NCBI GenBank assembly: GCA_964556145.1
Contig: CAZKVD010000100.1
Location: forward strand, 1-5,946
Direction of reading: 5' to 3'
Source: F1-20-MAGs119 sp964556145
Lineage (GTDB): Bacteria > Actinomycetota > Acidimicrobiia > Acidimicrobiales > Ilumatobacteraceae
Length of the DNA stretch: 5,946 nt
Below the pieces are notes generated by a model. That model had not been told where the DNA came from. It saw only the letters and a program-made list of their open reading frames with translations, and did not search any database. Numbering within the stretch: position 1 is the stretch's first letter; every line of letters starts with the position of its first letter. The position numbers and the translations under genes are program-made. Shown here one piece after another: positions 1 to 5,100 of the stretch.

Positions 1-503
1 GTATCGACGCCACCATCCCCTCGCCCACCGACTACGCCGACGCCACACAGCGTGACACCGTTGCCCGTGCACTCGACTACATGGGCCTCACCCCCGGCCA
101 GAAGATTCGCGACATCACCGTCGACACGGTGTTCATCGGTTCGTGCACGAACTCGCGTATCGAAGACTTGCGTGCGGCTGCCGCCGTGATGAAGGGCCGC
201 AAGGTGACGGCCAAGCGCGTCATGGTGGTACCCGGTTCGCACCGTGTGAAGGCACAGGCCATCGCCGAGGGTCTCGACAAGGTGTTCACCGCGGCTGGCG
301 CCGATTGGCGTGAGCCGGGGTGCTCGATGTGCCTGGCAATGAACCCCGACAAGCTCGCCGTCGGTGAGCGTTCGGCATCCACTTCGAACCGCAACTTCGA
401 AGGTCGTCAGGGCCGTGGTGGCCGCACCCACCTCGTGTCGCCCGAAGTAGCCGCAGCAACCGCAATCGTCGGACGTTTCGCCACGCCCGCTGACCTGAAG
501 TGA
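1..503 (+). CDS. leuC: 3-isopropylmalate dehydratase large subunit, C-terminal part (5' truncated by window)
   Basis: The reading frame is open from base 3 to the TGA at 501-503, giving 166 residues of a family usually about 470 long, so roughly the last third is present. LeuC with LeuD isomerises 2-isopropylmalate to 3-isopropylmalate in cytosolic leucine biosynthesis. It is an aconitase-type enzyme using a [4Fe-4S] cluster. The three cluster cysteines are visible: one in the GSCTNSR motif (Cys codon at 144-146) and two in GCSMC, about 60 residues later. The segment NRNFEGRQGRGGRTHLVSPE is the family's typical C-terminal active-site loop, and the end (IVGRF-TPADL) is also typical. Nothing looks broken. 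The ATG at 81 is internal, since clear LeuC sequence precedes it. leuD follows after 13 nt, so the two are co-transcribed. The promoter lies outside the window. Identification is by recognised family motifs and is very secure; the homologous aconitase and homoaconitase families differ in length and context. Confidence 0.97.
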   Translation, partial: IDATIPSPTDYADATQRDTVARALDYMGLTPGQKIRDITVDTVFIGSCTNSRIEDLRAAAAVMKGRKVTAKRVMVVPGSHRVKAQAIAEGLDKVFTAAGADWREPGCSMCLAMNPDKLAVGERSASTSNRNFEGRQGRGGRTHLVSPEVAAATAIVGRFATPADLK

Positions 504-504
504 C

Positions 505-509
505 AGGAG
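505..509 (+). promoter_or_regulatory. Shine-Dalgarno of leuD
   Basis: AGGAG lies 7 nt before the leuD ATG, just after the leuC stop. It fixes the leuD start at 517 and is consistent with translation of both subunits from one message. Confidence 0.85.
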
Positions 510-516
510 ACAGACC

Positions 517-1101
517 ATGAAAGCAGTACGCGTCATCTCGGGCACCGGACTCCCCCTCAAGCGGTCCGACGTCGACACCGACCAGATCATTCCGGCCGAA
601 TGGCTGAAGCGCGTCGAGCGCACCGGCTTCGAAGCCGGCCTCTTTTCCACGTGGCGTGACGACCGCAACTTCGTCATGAACGACGAGCGCTTCGCCGGTG
701 CAACGGTTCTCGTCGCAGGCCCGTCCTTCGGCGTCGGTTCTTCACGCGAACACGCAGTGTGGGCCCTGCAGCAGTACGGGTTCGATGCAGTCATCGCGCC
801 ATCGTTCTCGGACATCTTCCGCAACAACTGCACAAAGAACGGCCTCGTCCCCGTGATTGTCGACGAAACCATCGTCGCCGAGATCTGGGAAGCAATCGAG
901 TCCGACCCGAAGACCGAGATCGTCGTCGACATGGAGAATCTGAAGATCGAGGTTCCCGCAAAGGGAATCGTCGCGTCGTTCCCCATGGACGCGCCGACGC
1001 AGCATCGATTCCTGAACGGCCTTGACGACATCGGCATCACGCTGACTCACGCCGACGCCATCACGGCTTTCGAAGCCAAGCGCCCTGCTTATCTTCGCTG
1101 A
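517..1101 (+). CDS. leuD: 3-isopropylmalate dehydratase small subunit
   Basis: Complete gene of 194 residues, within the normal length of bacterial LeuD (about 190-210). It is the swivel-domain subunit that pairs with LeuC to form cytosolic isopropylmalate isomerase (leucine pathway step 2). Visible hallmarks are SDVDTDQIIP at residues 17-26, which contributes to the active site. The substrate-binding GSSREHA follows at 74-80, then SDIFRNNCTKNG at 98-109. The last two are the most conserved blocks of the family. ATG 517 is chosen because it has AGGAG at the right spacing and the protein begins with the usual short lead into the V-I-S-G-T-G-L-P-L strand. It lies 13 nt after leuC in the same operon. 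The stop is TGA at 1099-1101. No leuB or other leucine gene follows within the window, so the operon may end here, although no hairpin terminator is visible directly after the stop. Confidence 0.97.
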   Translation: MKAVRVISGTGLPLKRSDVDTDQIIPAEWLKRVERTGFEAGLFSTWRDDRNFVMNDERFAGATVLVAGPSFGVGSSREHAVWALQQYGFDAVIAPSFSDIFRNNCTKNGLVPVIVDETIVAEIWEAIESDPKTEIVVDMENLKIEVPAKGIVASFPMDAPTQHRFLNGLDDIGITLTHADAITAFEAKRPAYLR

Positions 1102-1111
1102 ACCATCAAAC

Positions 1112-1137
1112 GACTGGCGGACTGTTACTTTCCAGTC
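1112..1137. repeat. Inverted repeat GACTGG-N14-CCAGTC around the predicted promoter
   Basis: A perfect 6-bp inverted repeat (arms 1112-1117 and 1132-1137) encloses the extended -10 box, and its right arm touches the ATG at 1138. The symmetry could be an operator for a dimeric regulator or a chance match, as arms of six bases in a GC-rich gap are not rare. If transcription starts at 1138 it would not be transcribed into a hairpin from that promoter, although read-through transcripts from leuD would carry it. Confidence 0.3.
1123..1131 (+). promoter_or_regulatory. Extended -10 promoter, predicted leaderless start for the lipoprotein gene
   Basis: TGTTACTTT contains the extended -10 TGn followed by TACTTT (fits TAnnnT). 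Placing the hexamer at -12 to -7 puts +1 exactly on 1138, the A of the downstream ATG. No Shine-Dalgarno is present before that ATG, which is what a leaderless message predicts. No good -35 is seen near 1103, but extended -10 promoters tolerate that. Leaderless genes with such TAnnnT spacing are common in actinobacteria. This is a sequence prediction only. Confidence 0.55.
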
Positions 1138-1614
1138 ATGAACAAGCGCTTCGTCGGAGTAGCCCTCATTTGCCTCTTGTTGACGTCGTGCGGCCAGCGT
1201 GAAACGGCTGCTTCCGTTCCCGCAGTGCGGACCAAGAACGCCGCATCCGACGCGGAACGTCCCCGCCTGCTTGCATACGAATGGACGAACTACGAGAAGT
1301 GTGGGCCTCTTGGTGCGATTTACCGGTCGTCACCCGTCATCGTTCCCCCACCGCAAGAATTCGACTCGACCGACGAAGACTTCGACCGCACCAGCCGAGG
1401 GTTTCTCGGCGAGTACTTCGATCGCCCGGTGTTGTGGCAGAACGGCCCCCGGCCCTTGAAGGTGGAAGCCGAGGCATCAACCGATGGAGTGAGTTGGGTT
1501 CCCGCCACCATGAAATGGGTGGCAATCGGCGAACGAGCCGCCACGGTGCGCTTGTTGCGCAACCACACCCGGATGCGCCTGGTCGTGACGGCTTCTTGCA
1601 AGTGGCGGAATTGA
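1138..1614 (+). CDS. Unrecognised secreted lipoprotein, 158 aa
   Basis: I do not recognise this family. The N-terminus is a lipoprotein signal peptide: MNKR, then a hydrophobic stretch VGVALICLLL, then a lipobox L15-T16-S17-C18 with cysteine 18 as the lipidation site. The mature protein would thus be tethered to the outer face of the membrane. Residues 19-42 are a polar, Ala/Ser/Arg-rich linker. From about residue 44 a compact domain follows, with aromatic residues, a PPP turn and a strand-rich C-terminal half (for example VRLL near 138 and MRLVVTASC ending at 154). Besides C12 in the signal and C18, it has C55 and C154, which could form one disulfide. It may be an immunoglobulin-like or other beta fold, but that is a guess. 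The start at 1138 lacks a Shine-Dalgarno but suits the leaderless promoter described separately and gives a clean signal peptide. It lies 36 nt after leuD, but its function is unlikely to concern leucine synthesis. Confidence 0.85.
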   Translation: MNKRFVGVALICLLLTSCGQRETAASVPAVRTKNAASDAERPRLLAYEWTNYEKCGPLGAIYRSSPVIVPPPQEFDSTDEDFDRTSRGFLGEYFDRPVLWQNGPRPLKVEAEASTDGVSWVPATMKWVAIGERAATVRLLRNHTRMRLVVTASCKWRN

Positions 1615-1636
1615 AATCTCAGTTCGGGGTGCCCGT

Positions 1637-1652
1637 CGTTCCGACCGGAACG
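1637..1652 (+). terminator. Compact hairpin in the convergent gap, possible terminator
   Basis: CGTTCC and GGAACG form a perfect 6-bp stem around a GACC loop, followed on the plus strand by TCTTT. It sits between the stop of the lipoprotein gene (1614) and the stop of the minus-strand VOC gene (1660-1662), where a shared terminator is expected. The T-run is weak and interrupted. The minus-strand side has no T-tract, so it would serve the plus-strand transcript better. It may act as a 3'-end stabiliser instead. Confidence 0.45.
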
Positions 1653-1659
1653 TCTTTCG

Positions 1660-2127
1660 TCAGGGGCGATTCAAGACGTGGCCAGGGCCGAGAAACTCGA
1701 TCAACTCGATGATGTTGCCTTCGGGATCGCGGCCGTAACAGGCCCGAAGCGACCCGACCGAGCCTGCCGGCGTGGGCGGGGCGTGGAACGTCATCCCCAA
1801 ACCCTGCAGACGCACGTAGTCGGCATCGATGTCGGTCGTCTCGACACAGAAATGCGTGTATCCGTGATCGCTTGCGGGCCGGTTCGCGGGGTTCGTAGCA
1901 CCAACCGGCGAGACGTACTCGAAGATTTCGATGTTGAAAGCACCGCAGCGCATGATCGCGGTCTTCGCTGCCGAATCCCGTAGGCCAACGATGCCGTCGA
2001 TCATCGGATTGCCGGCCTCCCAGCCACCGCGAGACACGAGTTCGAAACCGAATGCCTCGCCGTACCAAGCCACGAGTGCATCGACATTGCGAGTCGAAAT
2101 TGCGACGTGATTGATACCGGTGATCAT
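1660..2127 (-). CDS. VOC superfamily protein (glyoxalase/bleomycin-resistance/dioxygenase fold), single metal site
   Basis: The start is ATG at 2127, giving 155 residues. It has a Shine-Dalgarno (AGGA) 8 nt upstream and begins with the standard family opening M-I-T-G-I-N-H-V-A-I. The frame stays open further upstream, but that stretch overlaps the end of the neighbouring gene and looks non-coding. Two beta-alpha-beta-beta-beta modules are seen, residues about 4-72 and 88-147. The usual metal-ligand positions are all filled: H7 (NHVAI), E67 (FNIEIFE), H92 (YTHFCV) and E141 (GNIIELIEF). DPEGN at 134-138 is the typical turn before the last strand. Members act on small molecules in the cytosol as lyases, isomerases, dioxygenases or resistance proteins. 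The substrate cannot be told from the sequence, and methylmalonyl-CoA epimerase, glyoxalase I or an uncharacterised lyase all remain possible. It follows the giant surface-protein gene after 34 nt on the same strand and could be read from the same transcript, though no functional link is apparent. Confidence 0.9.
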   Translation of the reverse strand: MITGINHVAISTRNVDALVAWYGEAFGFELVSRGGWEAGNPMIDGIVGLRDSAAKTAIMRCGAFNIEIFEYVSPVGATNPANRPASDHGYTHFCVETTDIDADYVRLQGLGMTFHAPPTPAGSVGSLRACYGRDPEGNIIELIEFLGPGHVLNRP

Positions 2128-2135
2128 GGAGTGGA

Positions 2136-2139
2136 TCCT
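2136..2139 (-). promoter_or_regulatory. Shine-Dalgarno of the VOC gene
   Basis: On the minus strand AGGA lies 8 nt before the ATG at 2127. It decides in favour of this start over the longer open frame that would begin inside the preceding gene. Confidence 0.7.
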
Positions 2140-2161
2140 ACGAAACCGTGAGCTATCCGAT

Positions 2162-5100
2162 TCACGCCCGACGTCTGCGGCGGAACGAGACAAGGAAGGC
2201 TCCGAACACCAGCAGAAGAAGTCCGATGGCCAACGATCCGTCGATATTCGATCCTGTTGCAACCAGCCGCGCGGTGATTGCGATCGTCGCCTTGGCGCCG
2301 CGCTTGCTGGCCGGCGCGTACAGGGCCACGACGATGTCGCGTCCATCTGCGTCTGGCGCGGTCACCTTTTCCTCGACACAACCCTTGGCGTCGGCTTCGA
2401 CCGTTCGTATCAAGTTGCCACCGACGTAGAGGCGCACCGATTCACCCGCAACGAACCCGCAACGGCGGACAACAAGTGGCGAACCGCTACGAACCGGATC
2501 CGAATCGACCAGATCGGGATCGGGGTCGAGTTGCTTGTCGATCGCGGGCGGCAGCCCCGAACCTGAGCCGATCGTGGTCGTCGTTGCGCCACCGCGTCCG
2601 CCAGCAATCGTCGTGGTCGCCCCGCCGCCACCGGTGGGTGACGTGGTCCTGGTCGACCCCCCACCTGCATCCGTGGTTGTGGTCGCACCACCAAGTGTCG
2701 TTGTAGTGGACGCAGCGGACACGACGCCCGTCGTCGTAGTCGTCGGATCGGTTGTTGTGGTTGGTGCGGCGGTGGTGGTCGTAGAACTTGGGTCATTCAG
2801 CGTCACCTGAGCCGCATTGACGTTCAGCGTTGGGCCAGTGTTGGTTGCCGAGTCGGTGACGCCACCCGAGACCATCTGGGCGATCAAGGTCCCGGTTGAC
2901 GCACACTGCACAACGACGTCATACGCGCGGTTCGGTGTCACCTGCGACTCTTGGAAGACGCAACCCGACGCGGTGCCGTCGTTGCGCAAGTCGGTGGCGT
3001 CGAATCCGGTCACTGCTTCATCGAACGTGAGGCGGAAGTAGACGTTCTCGTCGAAGGTGCCCGTGGCAGTCGGGCGGCGAGCCGCACCGATTGTCGGTGC
3101 TCCCCACGACGGCGTTGGTGCAGTTGCGTCGATCGTCGCCGATACTGCTGCCGACACCGGACCGTCACCCGCCACGTTCGTGGCGTAGACCGTGAACGAA
3201 TACGTCCCGTTGCCGATCAGGCTGGCGATGGTGCATGACAATGCTGCGGTGGGCGCACACATGTCCCCCGATGCGGTTTGAACCGTGTAGTTCGTGATCG
3301 CCGCGCCGTACGGAGCGGCGGCCGTCCACGTGATCGTGGCAGTCGATGAGGTCGTTGTGATGCCCGAAATGGCGGGCGCACCGGGCAAGCCGTAGGGCGT
3401 CACCGTGACCGAGCTCGAAGCCAGACCGTAGATGTAGTCGCTGGCCGAATACGTCGCCGCAAGCGTCAATGCGTAGGTGCCACCGGCAACGAGCGACGAA
3501 CCGTCGTCCCAACCGGACACGGTGATCGCGGTCTTCGGGGCCACACAGGTGGCTGATGTTGCCGTATCGGTTGCTGCGAACTCTTTCTGCACCGGAGCCG
3601 CGTTGTAGACCGCGCTGATCTTGTACGACGTGATGGCGCCGGACGGCGGAGTCCAGCACAGCTCGAACGACTCGAAACCCGCCGTGGCGACCACGTTTGT
3701 CGGAGCATCAGGCTGACCCGAGACAACGACCGAGTCGCTGGATGGTGGCCCACTTCCGGCAGAAGTCACGGCAGTGACCGTGACCGTGTATTCGACGTCG
3801 CTCGGGATGGCAACCAATGTGTCGGGGCTCTCGGCCGTGTACACCTGCGTGATCGTGCACGACCTTCCGGTGGTGCACGACGTTGCGCCGGATGGATTCG
3901 ACGAGCCGTTGTAGACGAACGTCGTCGACACCCCGTCGGGATCGGTGACAACGATGTCGTACGACGTGATGACCGCCCCGCCGGTATCGGACGGAGCGTC
4001 CCATGTGACGACGATCGATCCGGGGCGTGCGCGCACGTTCTGCGGGGCGCCCGGCTGTGTGGCGGGCACGACCGTTGCGGTGCCTGCCACAGATGTTCCT
4101 GCAGCATTCACGGCGACCACCGACACCGTGTAACTCGTGCCGTTGGTGAGTCCGGTGATGGAGCCCGGGGATTCACTCATTTGCAGTTCGGCCGGCGTCG
4201 ACCACGCCCCGCCCGATGTTGGCCGGTACGTGAGTTCGTAGCGAATGACATCCGAACCGTTGAGCGAGGTCGGGGCCGTGATTCCCACCGACGCGGCCGA
4301 GTCCTGCGACGTTGCGTCGACGCCCGGCGCCGTCGTGATTCCGATCGGCGTCGCCGACACCGCCGTGCTTGTCAAGCCCCACGCAGTGCTCGACGTACCC
4401 GCCTCGACGACGAAGTCGTACTCGGTTCCGTTCGTGAGACCCGTGACCGTCGCGGCACACGACGTACCGGCGCACGCGGTGCCCGTCGCGATCGCGCTGC
4501 CGGCGGTGTACGCCGCGGGCGAGATGCGGTACTTGACCCGGTAATGCGTGACGGTGATGCCCGTTTGATCGGCAACTTGCGTCCACGTGACGCGCACCTG
4601 TGTACCGCTCGGCTGGTTGAACGCCGTTGCTGCGACGTTCGTCGGGGCAGCGGGTCGACCCACGATGACATCGACACGCGATGATTCGACTCCGAGATAC
4701 TGGGAACCGGCCGCATCCTGTGACGCGGTGACGGTGACGTCGTACGCCGTGCCGTTTGTCAGACCCGAAACCGTCGTCGTCATCGACGATGCGAGTCCGC
4801 TGTTGACGACCGAACTGCTGAGCACCGTGCCGCCGCCGTCGGCGTACACCTTGACGATGTACGAAGCGATTTCGGCTCCACCATTCGATGCGGGGGCATC
4901 CCACGACACGCGAACAGCTCCGCCAAGCCCAAGGGCAGCAACGTTCAACGGCGCAGTCGGACGTCCGGGGATGACACCGCCCGACGTTGCGGTTGGGCCG
5001 TAGCCCTGCGCATTGCGGGCACGCACCGTCACGACGTACGACGTGTCGATGACCAATCCATGCCCGCTGACGGTCAAGTCGACGCTGTAGGGCGACGCGC

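Noticed and set aside
77..394. Minus-strand open frame opposite leuC
   Set aside because: It is a shadow of the conserved LeuC frame, with no supporting motif or ribosome binding site.
1281..1712. Plus-strand 143-residue open frame overlapping the lipoprotein gene
   Set aside because: It is Arg/Pro-rich in the manner of a frame-shifted reading of GC-rich coding DNA, and the overlapping frame has a clear signal peptide and lipobox.
2128..2346. Longer start for the VOC protein, adding 73 residues
   Set aside because: The extension overlaps the coding end of the surface protein, has no family similarity, and the ATG at 2127 has a Shine-Dalgarno and the standard N-terminus.
2590..2790. Tandem GTN triplet tract considered as a microsatellite or CRISPR-like repeat
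   Set aside because: There are no regular spacers or constant repeat unit. It is explained by threonine coding on the minus strand.
2535..2810. Plus-strand open frame with a valine/proline-rich product (repeated VVVV and APP)
   Set aside because: It is the exact antisense of the Thr-rich stalk: ACN threonine codons read as NGT/GTN in the other direction. It has no domain or Shine-Dalgarno of its own.
4173..4904. Minus-strand 243-residue open frame inside the FN3 region
   Set aside because: Its product is dominated by Arg, His and Gly with no domain, and the overlapping frame carries well-formed FN3 domains.
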